Positions 49,901-61,900 of a stretch of DNA of 64,000 nt are shown piece after piece. The position numbers and the translations under genes are program-made. The notes beneath the pieces were generated by a model, which was not told where the DNA came from, did not search any database, and saw only the letters and a program-made list of their open reading frames with translations. Origin of the DNA: Atrichornis clamosus (taxonomy: Eukaryota > Chordata > Aves > Passeriformes > Menuridae); contig WBMZ01000256.1 of assembly GCA_013400975.1 (NCBI GenBank), forward strand, positions 1-64,000, in the 5' to 3' direction. The stretch's first letter is position 1; each line of letters begins with the position of its first letter.

Positions 49901-52900
49901 TACAACAATTTAGTCTTTAACGTGTTCTTGTCAGTGTCTTAGAAAACTTCCTGCTATCTACCTTGTTTATCAAAAGTTCATAATGTCTTTCCTGTTTTTA
50001 ATTCTTTTCTGCAGCAATCCAGGCAGGAACCAGTGCAATTATGTAGGTGAACGCTCCACATTAGCTGATAACATTCTGAGGTGGTCCTATCAGGTATGGC
50101 ATCTTCTGTGTTTCTGTGTATGTTCTATTGCTAGACATATCTATTCATTTACCAGATTGGTCTGAAGTGAGGAGTTAAAGGAGGAATGGAGAAAGTTGAG
50201 TAACAGCCTTTCTACCACATACCCACAGCAATCCTGATCCCATTTATTAAATCAGGAATATTGACAATAAAGTCTTTATATACCTGAGTGATCTAAGTAT
50301 CTCTTGGAGTTTTAAAAGTCTATATAGTTTTTGACAACCTAGGATTTTTCATATCCCATCAGAGAAATCATCCATCTTGTCCAGTAATCTGCCATATGAT
50401 TTAGAAGAGGGAAACTTTCTGTCAAGACAAAGACAGTTGTGCTAGAATTCCTTTTAAACATACCACGGTGGCAATAAACATAACATTTCATTGCCTTGCT
50501 AAACTTGCTGCCCTTTCAAAGAAAATTATGGTATACCATCTTTCTCAAAGCTAAAAGGATTTTCCAGTTGTTGTGTAACAAGATTTCATTAAATTACTTC
50601 TTTGTTCTGGATTACACAATTTTATTTCTGTGGTTCATTAGGGATGGGGATAATTTTAATTTACTTTAAGCCCTGACGAATTGCACATATATTACACTCT
50701 CTACCTGATAATACTTATCTCATTAAATGGTTGTCTCTTTAGGATGCTTGGGAAAAACTCCTGGAGTCAGAGAGGTTTGATCAAAAGGATGACTTCACTG
50801 TCGTTCTTCAGCCTTCTCTCCAAGAGAGGAATCTGCTGCTCAGTCTGGTCAGTAAACTCAAGCTGATCCATTCTTTCTGGTTTGTGTCTGCTGAGACGGA
50901 GTGCAATATTCAGCTGGCTTTCCTGTCCTAGGCTGTGAGTACTGCTGGAAGAGAAGGGTAGTCAGGCACAGGAAGAACACACCTCAGGATCAGACACACA
51001 GGTCCTGACAGTGGAACTTGCTTTAAACAGCACCAGTCAGAGATCCTGTGGTTTTTGAATGCTATGTTCCTGGACAAATCAAGCTATGGCATCTCTAGCT
51101 ACAGTCACAAGTGCCTGGAAGCTGTCAGTGCTCTTTTTCTCCATATCTTTGTAGTTATGAGCATATTCACCCCGGTTATGCTCATGTGTTTGCCAACAAA
51201 GGCAAAAAGGTGGGTAACAGGAAGTGTTTTCAAAGGGTTAGAGGAACAAACGATAAAGTTGTTTGTAAACCATGTTGGAAAGTACAGTTATTTTCCTGCC
51301 CTGAGTCTGGGAACTTGGGAATTGATTTTGTCTGGTGTAGCCAGTGGGAAATGAAGATGGGATTGCCTTGGATGTCAGGCATGGTTTTGTCATAAGTGGT
51401 CTTTAAAGGGAAGTTCAAAGGCCAAGATTGTCTAAGATCTGGCAATGAAGAGGGAGAATACTGCTTTCTACAGAATGGTTCACTAAGAGTGAGGTATTAA
51501 AATCCAATAAATCATCTGTAAAGTAGATTGGTTATGAGTCATGGTCTGGTTTCTGAGCATCATAATAGCTCCATGAATTTGAGGTAATTCCATTGTTCCC
51601 CTCAGCTCAGTATCAGCACAAAGTGAATCGGGAGAATGAAGTTTTCTTCCAGGAAGGGTCACATCTGCTATATTAAAAACCTTCTTTTTTTTCTGCTGGG
51701 GTCATCTTTTGCCAGGCTTTTTTATGTTGATTACTCATCCATATGAAAATGGCAGACTTCTAACTTTCGTGGCATTACTTTTTCTGTCAGTAATTTGCTC
51801 TATTATTTCTTTAAATGTCATTGTATGTCAAAGGTGGATTATTTATTTCTTCTGATTTGTGATGTCTGCAGGCCACCATTTGTAACCTTCCAAACTCTTC
51901 CAAAAACTACATTTAATGTAAAATTAAGCATGCTCTCATAAGACAAATTCTGAGTTGTTTCCACTCTTCCAATGCATGCTAGCTAGAAGTGTTGTTTATT
52001 CCAAATTATTCATGTGTTCACATCTGTATGTCTTCCTGCTCTAGTGTGTGTCACTGTCATGATCATGCTGTATTGCTGCTCTGCTTTTCTTGCTCGGTTG
52101 ATGTGCAACAATCATTTACAAAACCAGCATCCTTCTGTCTTGACACACAAGTAGTAACTGAGATCAGTGGCAAGTGGCTTAATGAGAATACCATAGATTT
52201 TTCTTGTGGATATGAATATTATTTTATAGATTGAGAACTTTTGTGACTGAATATCTCATATTTCCATATTCTTAATCATTTCCTCATGCTCAAAATACTT
52301 TCTCTTTCAGGGCAAGGATGGTTTGATTACCACATCAAAGACACAAGTGGAAATTCTGGAAGATTATATTTTCATGGCTGTGGGCCTCTGGAACAACATG
52401 GTAAGCAGTACCACAGAGACTGGACTTGGTACAGGTGCCTGATAGCAACTCTGCACTAGCCAGGCTTTGAGTAGCAAGGAGAAAGGGAAAGGAAGAATGT
52501 AAGAATTATCCCATGACTGCTATCCTCAGCTGTGCAGAGACTGCTCTTGAATAATGCTAAATGCCCTACACTTCCAAGACAAATCTCACTCTGTTCAGTA
52601 GCTGCTGCTTGCTACCAAGAACTTTTGAGAAAGGCTTTCAAAATAGCCCTTTGGGAAGGCCCATGGAGTAAATGAGCTGTGACAGACCCTTTTTTTGCTA
52701 ATCTTACCGCTGTTACAGCATAGTACAGGACAACTGAGGCTTGTCCTAAACCGAGATTATAGCAATCATACTCCTGTACACTGTCCTCCATCCTGTATCC
52801 CACAGCATCCTTTACTAATGAGTCTCACCCTGCCGTCTCCTCCTTAACCATCATCTTTCTGCTGCTGTTGCTCATAGTAAAAGGGTGATAGACAACCTTA

Positions 52901-55900
52901 AGGAGCTCTTGTTATGTCCTATCCAGCTAAGGAAAACCAGCAAATGGTGCCTTCTATTAGGTGGGAGAGGTGGTCTGAAGGAAACGTGGACTCTCTGACC
53001 CACTCGACCTTGAACATGATGGCCAGTTCTGTAGGGGGCTGTTTCCTACTGCAGCCTTGAGCTGCTGACACACAGCATTTGTGTGTGTGACTGAGTGGAT
53101 GCATATACAACTGGAGGAGTTTGCATTTGAAAATTAATGATAGGGGCAAGTGAAGGAATGTGAGTTGCTTTTCAATATAAATGAGACAAAAAAAGCAGGC
53201 ATGTGGGTTTGGACTAAACAGAGTAAGGCAAGATGCTTCTGTTTAGTGTATGTTAGGATAATCCCTGACATCCATTGCTTTGGATAACATGTTGATTTTA
53301 CTATTTCTTCTTAGAAACGTTCAACATTTTCTGTTTCTTTTTTCTAGTAACCTTATAACACATACTATCTCTTTTTTAATTAAAAAGAATCCATAATAGC
53401 CAATCAAGTTATATTAAACAGAAAATACTTTTTGCTTGTTTTGCAGTCCATGTGTTAATAAGATTTTCTTTGGAGAGTACGTATTATTCCTATGTCTGTC
53501 CAAATTATCCTAAGCATAAGGAAAAAAGTCAACACTGCAACCGCACTTTAGTAAACCCCATTTAAAAATAAACTCATACATATTGTCATGTTCTTGTTTC
53601 CTTTTACACTAATTCAAGCAGTAGTAATGCTGTTGAAGCCCTGGTCATTTAAAGAAGGAGAATTTGCAGGAAAAGGCTTCTACTCCACCAGATGATATAC
53701 CTAGAAAAATTGCATGGTCACTTTAATAAAACGTGTTATCTTTTAGTTGAAGTTAATAAGACTTTAGTTAGTTAGTAGGAGCCAAGGAGTTAAAAATTGA
53801 TAAGTTGTTGAAGCTCTAACCTTGGAACAGCCATACTTGATCCAGTTATCTCCTTGGCTGCTATCTGTGATATTCCTTGTGGTGATGTCACAGTTCCTAC
53901 CTCAATTCTTCTATCATAAAATAGATGCCACAGTAAGAGGCACATTGGCTCCTTTATCATTATTCTGCCTTAGTCCCACTAGGCAATTAGTTTCACTAGT
54001 TGAATGAGCAATGTAAACACTGACAGTGAGATTCTCGAAGTGTCAATTAAACATTCTCTCTATTTCTGGCAGTTCTCTGTAAAGAAACTGAGCGAGTTAC
54101 TAGGTCTCAATGTCTGCATCAGTGTAGGAGATATTTATCTAGATCGTACAATTACAGTCACCCAAATATTACCTATAAGACACTAGAAAGCAGTGGCATA
54201 TCCTCAGATCCTAGCCATTATAAATATTGAAGCTAGTCGGGAGCAAACCACTCGAAGTATGAACAGCCAGACAGATGCTGTGAAAAGTGGTCCTTTACAT
54301 CTGCTTAGCATGGTTTTTCCATCAGCAAATTTTTGAAATGAAATGCTGAATATGTTTTCAGCTAGAGCAGAAAAGGAATGCTTCTGACTGGAGGGGAACC
54401 ACAGTGCCCCCAGTTTGCCAGCCCATTTTTGTGCCTGTCCAGCAGGAATTGTTCGGGGCCAGTTGAACCAAATGTCTCAGACTCTGGGATCCATCTAACT
54501 GTGGCAGTAGATCAGCCTGAACTAATATGTTTTCTAGGGCTTATCTGTAGGAAACTGACCTCCAGCTTTGAGTAAGGTCTTTTTCTCTTACCAGACTCTG
54601 CAGTTAGCAGAGTTCATGTGCTTCTGATGGGTTTTTCTTTCATTTCTTTCCAAGTCTAGACGACAGTTCTTTTTTCTTAAAAAAAAATTATTTCTTTTTT
54701 TTCCCCTATGACCTAGATTTCCATTTATGCAGAATCCAATACTAAGCATCTTGAATATTCTTTATAAGGAATTGTGAAATTATCATCCCCAGTCTGAAGC
54801 AAGTTTATTAGCTCCTCCAAATACAGGCTCTGTAGAAGGGGAGTGGGCCATGAACTATGTTCAGCAGTTTTATAACTTGTGCAGACACAGTCGACTCAGC
54901 CCTGATTTCTCTTTCCTGCTCTCTCAAATTCTTACACTTAGCTTGCAACGAATTCTTTCTGTCCCTTGAGGTGATATTTTTTATTTGCAGCTTCTACCAG
55001 CAGAGGAGACTTTCTCTTTCCCTCTGCTTCATTTTTCTTTCTCTGAACCTTTTCTGCACGCACTTTATTTATCCTATTGTGCTCTGTCCTTGAGCAACCC
55101 CTTCTATAGCACATTACTCTATTCTTGTCACTCTAACTGCTAGGAGTGTTTTTTGGAAGCCGCAGAGATGAAAAACCCTGAGCAAAATGAAGCAGTGCTT
55201 TTAAGGATGGCTGCATTAGCACCAGTTGCCCAGACTTGGCTGGTGAGTGTGCTGTGGAGCCATCACCACCAGGGCACTGATAAAGGACACAAATACCAGC
55301 ATTGCTTTCTTTCCGTGTTTTTCCTCAGTGTGAGATGACTCCTCTGGGGAGGGGACAGCCTAGGTGATCTGGAGGAAGAGCAAAATGTGGCAAAACCACA
55401 CCTTGCCCCTGGTTTGAAGGAAGACTGTAGGAATGGTAGCATTCCCCTCATTTTTCCATCTGTTTTCCTGACTCCCCTTTGATTTGGTGGAATTTTCATA
55501 GTACAGCTGGCAATCATCAGAAAGGGACCTTTCTGGGTTGTTTCTTTGTCTGCCTGTGATTGCCTTGTCTGCTGTTATGTAAAAGCAGATATGAAAGATG
55601 CTTTCAGCATAAAAAGCACTAGCAGGTGTCCTCACCTGATAAAGGTCACTCCAATTCTACTGGGAAGTCGAGATAACAGTTTGTGCTGACTTTTTTAAAA
55701 ATAAAGAATTATCAACCCATAACACAGTCTTGAGAACTGATAGGAAATCAAGATCATGACTTGTGGAGCAGTAGACAGAGCAGAATGAAACTGCAGTCAG
55801 AGTTTCCTTTCTGCCCTCTGCCAGGTTGCCCTTACTTTGTTTTGAGGCTTGATACTCAGCCTCTTTCCTGGAATAAATACCTGCTTATTGGCCAAAGGGC

Positions 55901-58900
55901 AAAACCTTGAAAATCTAGTTGCAATTTGCCTTAGGGCTGCCTGGCAGAGAAGGAGCTGAGCCATCAGGTCCTAAGGGCTTGTCCTAGGCAGGGCTGGACA
56001 TTTTACCAAAACAGTTCTAAGTCTCAAGGAGCAATGCAATTCATATGCTAAGCACATCAGAGAACATCAGCTAGGAAAAGCTCAGAGAGGTTGCCTGTGT
56101 ACTTGGACAGCTTTGATGTTTACCACAGAGAGCCTGATTGTATGCGTTTGCCAAAATTAATCAATTTTACCTCTGGACATATATCTGCGGGCAAAGCTCC
56201 TTTCATGTATGTAAAGAACTTCAAAAGAGCAAGAGCTTCTTGTCTTTTGCCACTCTTATGTGCGACAGAAACAAAACCCAACCCTATCCTGCGACCGAAA
56301 GAGAAACTGAAACCAGGCAAGAACCCGAACGGGAACAGCACTGCAGGGGGCTGCCAGTGCCTCCCTTCTGTGTTCGGGGGGTGGTGCTGACTTAGAACCT
56401 GCTGAGTAGCACCGCAGACCCGCACACTAACCGGCCCGGACCACAGTGTGCTAGAATTCAGGGGAGATTTCGGCTGCCCGCAGTACAGGGTTGGTGCTCC
56501 ATTCCCTGCCCGAGACTTGCAGCTCAACTGCGTGAGAGCCGTCTGTCTTTGCTGGGAGAACAGTGTGTCTGAGCCATCTGGAACTTACTGCCTTCCAGAG
56601 AAATTTTTCTCATCACCCAACTCCCAACAACGTGCAAGTGTCTAATACTTGTTTGAAATTAATTTCCAGTCAAGAAATGCTATGTTGTCCCATGTTTTGT
56701 GGGATGCTTCCATATTGGAAGTATATTTTCTTTTAAGAATGTAATGAAATAGCTACTTTGTTTCATCCTAGGAGCAGGGGAAAGTATCCCGATGTATCTT
56801 TCTCAGCTTCATTGTTTTGCACGTTTTGGGGACATTCATTTTATTCCCCTCCCCCCCGCCTCAAAAAACGCACAGAGTGTCTTCAAACGCTTCTCTCAAA
56901 GAATAGAAACTCTGTAAACCTCTTCTCTATTTCTCTGATTTTTTCCCATTATTTTCATTGATGGAGCAATGAAAATAGAATATAGCATTCCTGCCCAGAG
57001 TGTACTGGTAACATCAAGCCTGCTGCTATTGTATTTTCCAGTCCCTTCCATCCTGTTTCTCATGTAGTCTGCTACTTCTGGCAACTGCTGGTGCCAAACT
57101 GAGCAGACAGGCACTGAGGGATCTAAACCCTCAGCCAATTCCTCTGTGTGTGATTGCAATTTAATTAGCACCCAGCAAGCAGCCTGAACAGGTGAGGTGA
57201 TTCTTTTTGGTATTTTTCCCTTTGTGCTGTCAGTACTGAGTTTTGAATCACTCCAAAATTTTTCATTACAATAGTCCTCTCTCCACCTTGTTACAAGAAG
57301 GCCAACAAATGTAAATGTTATTAAACCTCTGTTTGGAGTTGGAGTGCACCTTTTGATGATGCCTAACATGTATGAAAATGTAGATAATGAAGCAGTTTGA
57401 AAGGTAGGATAAATGACCAACACTTATAGGGCCAGCATTCCCAAAAGCAGAATTAATGTGTGGATGAAAGATTTATTCATGATGGGAAGAGAGTCTGCTC
57501 ATGTGAGAGGACTTGTTTTCAGTTCCTTGCTTTTGTATACACGTGGTATGTTATGCATAGATAAATATTTATCATAAGCAAAAGAAATTTGTAAAGATAT
57601 ATTTCAAAATATATGTATATGAGCCTGATGGAAAATTCCAGGCACTAGAGCCTTTGCATTGCTGCTGCTTTCCCTTCCCTCCCACACACAGCATGTGCAC
57701 AATTCCTCTGTTCTCTTCCTTTCCAGATGCAGCCAGTTGGACAGAAGCAGCCTTATGGTATCACAAAAATTGCTCAGGTCCAGTGTCCATCTCAGGTAAA
57801 AGGGCTTCCTTATTATTGTGAAATTTTATTCACTCTTCGCAGAATTTCCAGGTTTTCCAATCCTGTTGTCATTCTCTCTCATTCTTGGGAATGTGCACTT
57901 GCCCAAGATACTGAACTGTTAAAAACTGAGTATTCTCAAAGTTCATCGACACAGACTATTTTATACAGATGAAACTCTGGAAAAAAGAACTTTTGACAAA
58001 AGCTAGATAAATCATCTGTGTCAGATTTTTAAAAATTCAAAATATATCTAGCTAATCTGAATTTTTACTTGCAGGTGTGAGGTGCATTATCAGTATTCAA
58101 ATCTCTGTCACCAATAAAATTTAATTCATGTATTTTGTAAAATATAGCTTTTCTGTGATTGGGCTCTGCTTCCAGGTTTAACTATTTTAATCCTTGGAGC
58201 TGCCTATGGTCCAGTAATATCTTAAGGACTGGAGTATCTCAGGTTCAAAGGTTCTTAAATGTTTTTGCATTTAAGTTCTGACTTCAATAATTTGATAGTG
58301 ATAAAATATTACTGGCATCCAAAAGCTTTTGAACAGCAATTAAAACATCAAAGAAATTGAATTTTGTGTTTTGTTTGATGTTAGGTTTAAGACAGGAAGT
58401 GATGCTGGGCCTAGAGCACACCTAGGACAGGGCTTCAGACCAGGGCTTAACTTTCAAGTCTAACCTGGTTTACATCACTAATGCAATGTTCATTCAAAAA
58501 TTAATACTATAAAGATATTTTTTATGTTGGAAAATATAGCCAGAAGACTTTAATGTCAGCTGACAGTGTTTCCACTAGCATTGGTAAACATACTCTCTTC
58601 ACTCTGCAGGAAAATCCGTATTTGTTTACATATAGAAATAGTAACTACTCATCTTCCCTGAGGACATCAAACACCGAGGAAATATCTCAGGTATAGTAGG
58701 ACTGTTTGCATCTGAAGGACTGAGTGTATTCCAGGGAGTGGGGCAGGTGGATAAGAATGTGTTGTAGCCTAAATAAACAATGCTACCTGGGAAAACTAAA
58801 TGCAAAGCTCCAGCTTTTTATTTCCACGCTTGACTAAATAGTCAAATGCTTAATAGCACATTTTCTCCTTGGTGGGTTCTGTAGAGTGATTAAGGTAGAT

Positions 58901-61900
58901 GTGTTCAGCTAGCCTAGAGTCTTGCCTTCACTAGTAAGAACCTATGTTAAGCCCTGGATAAAAATGTTATTTTCCCTTGGATAAGAAGATAGTGAAAATG
59001 GGGCTGTTTAGTCCTACCACAGAGGAAACTAGTTCAGATCCAAGACCACTGTGTGGGTCTGACTTCACCTCGTTTACACCACAGTAAAACTGAAGAATAG
59101 AGTTTTTTTGGGGGTTTTTTTGTGAGATAGTTTCAGATTAGATGTGTGGATAAAAAGATGCAGGATCATATTTTTTTAAGTCAGAGTACTCTGATTCTGA
59201 GCAGGGCTTGGTGTTCCCAAGCAGGTGCAGAGGGAGTTGATAATGTTCAATTTCATGCCCCAGAACACAGTGTCTAGACCACATCTACACGCAAAATGGC
59301 CTGTCCATCACTGGAATTGTAATATGCATTTCTCCTCTCATTTTAATATAATGCCATTGATTTTGTTAGTTAGTTGGGGTGTGCAAATCTCTCCATGGGG
59401 CAATGGTACCTACCACTGATTTTTGGAAGTAGCTGTAATGTAGGAGGTGTAAAGGCAGCAATACTGTGTTATGTTTGTGGTTGGTTGGTTGGGTTTTTAA
59501 AATAAAAACTTAAAACCCCAGACCAGAACAATGGGACAAGATATATGAGTATGTTTTCCTTAGGCAAGTTAACCTACTTAAGGAGTTCTGCAGAGGGATT
59601 TGGAGCAAAAGTATTTCTTTTAGTCTTGTGTGATGGTTTGCTCTGTACACTGATGGTCAGCCTCCACTAACAGTAGATCTTGGGGGTGTTTCTGACAGTA
59701 AGGTGCAACCCAAAAGAGTCAGGAGGGCAAATCCCCGGCTTCACATACAGGGCTGCATACGGGGAAGGCAGGCTCATGCCCTGCTGACAGAGGTATAGTT
59801 TTGTGCTGGAGTATTCCAGGCATGTTCCAACAGTTTGTTGCAAAAGGTATTCAGGGTATGGGCACACAAAATGTTTCACAGCTGAGCACAGCACGGCACA
59901 GAGTCTGAGACAACTGGCCCCACTGCTGGGTGTGCTGCACTCGTGAGGCCGTACGACTCCTGAGCAGGCTGAGCTTGTGTCTGCCTTCAAAGGGCACAGA
60001 CTGAGGACAGGCTGAGCTGGGCGGTTGTACACAAAGTACGTGGGGATTTCATTAATCTAATGCTCTCAGACATAAATGGTTTATCATGACCAGAGTGTAG
60101 TCAGACTGATGTGAAGTTTTGCCCTGTCTGTCTTTGCAGGAGAGAAGTTATGGAACAAATATTCTCTGTGTTCACCGGGATCCCTCTGATACTGTTCCTG
60201 TTTCAGGTATAGTACTATGGCTTTTTATGGTAGAGCTACGTTATTTGGTGATAGAAGGAGAGGTACTCTTTTCTTTGGAGGAGTGCACTCTGTTGACTGT
60301 GGCTTTTAAGATTCTTTTCGAAACAGTGTAAATTATTGTATAGCAATATATGAGTTCAGCATCTCAAGGATGATAAAAGCTTATGCAACTGCATCTTCCA
60401 CGTACAAACAAAGAAGTGACAAAGGAAAAGACAGGAGGCAGTCAGGTGCTTCATTTCCAGAGTGAGAAAACTGTAGGGGGCTCTTGCTAGTGCAGCCTGA
60501 GGTGCAAAAAGGCATATTGGGTTTTGTCCTCGGATAGGTTTTTTGTTCCCTCAGAAGGTGATGTCCCAAATATCCACTCTGTGCTGGCACTAGAACTGTG
60601 CTTGCTTTTCAGTCATTTTCACCAGTTGAAAGGAATTTAAGTAAGAACAGATGCAAGACTGAAATCTCATTACCTTCTTTGTCACTGTAGCTAGTGCCCA
60701 GCTATGGTACCAAGAACCATTTCTGATTTGGTGCTATCAGTGTTTGTCATTCTGAGCTGATGCTGTCATGGATATTAAAAATACTGTCTTTGTAAGGCTT
60801 TATTATGCTTATTCTAAGAAAAACTTCTAATAACCATCACAATTTGTAGTTTCTTTCCTCTTTCCCTTACACTACTTTTATTTTTTATTTATTAGTTCAT
60901 AATGTGAGACCGGCAGATATTAAGGTGATTGCTGCCCTAGGAGATTCACTCACAGTAAGTAAAGTTTGCTGGATAACCATTGATGAAACTAGCAATGGAA
61001 AAACTTGCAGTGAACTTTCTGATTTTTTTAACCTGGGAAATGGAATACATATTTATGTCCTATTGAGCCAAACACATTTTTCACATCATTTTTTTCCATA
61101 CTTCACCTTGGCTGGCTGATTGGTAATCAGATCATGAGTGTAATCTGAGTACATAGTTCCCATTTAAAGTCCACAAGAGTTCCACACAAGGAAGAGATGC
61201 AAGATTAGATTGCACAGCAGCAAAACTAGCCTGCTAGAGTGGACTTGCAACAATTGCTTTTCTTGACTGATTTTTGGCAGCTCCCAAGGTATTGGCCCCA
61301 AAAGCTGTTAGTAAGCAGCAGGAATAGAAAGAAAAAGTTCTGCAACGGGTAGTGTATATCTATGTATCTATGTAATATGGTAAATATGTATATAATAATA
61401 CCAAAACCTATAGAGCCAGAGTAATTTGTACTGACTAAATATATGAGCAAAATTGCAATAGAACACCAGGTGTGTCCAGTGTAATTTATCTTGAGGTTGT
61501 TTTTTTTTAAATGCTATTCCTGGTACTGTATAAACTCATTACTCCTAGACTGGTTATGATTCTTCAATCAGTGATGACTTCTTTGCTGCTCATATAATGA
61601 TTCATTTTTCCTACATGTTCCTACATGTTTTCCTACATGTTAATTATCACATTAAATCCTTGTAGTCTTTTTTCTTGGAAAAACTGGAAGAGGGAAGATG
61701 TAAAATCACTGTATTGCTTTTTAATATGAGGAACATTATAATAAATTATTCATTCAGGACCATTGCTATCTTATTTATTCCTTATGTAAATTTAGAATTA
61801 TATGAGTATTTTGAACAATTTCAAGCAGTTTTCCCCCACTTGATCTAATCACAAAGTTGATAGAAGAGGCTAATTCACTGGAGCAGAGTTAAAATACCTT

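Larger units (their letters stand above)
42852..52310 (+). other. PLB1: PLB1 introns 6-13
   Basis: Non-coding sequence around exons 7-13. It includes an (ATAAA)n microsatellite at 48714-48737 and an exon-like segment at 49470-49527 that would break the frame. No transposon family is recognised. Confidence 0.75.

Noticed and set aside
56120..56527. A 135-codon antisense open frame in PLB1 intron 14, considered as a nested gene or retroviral remnant
   Set aside because: No recognisable domain, no poly(A) signal or LTR ends; better explained by the locally GC-richer composition.
57560..57573. Perfect 14-bp palindrome GATAAATATTTATC in PLB1 intron 14
   Set aside because: Short self-complementary A/T palindromes arise easily in AT-rich introns; nothing else marks it.
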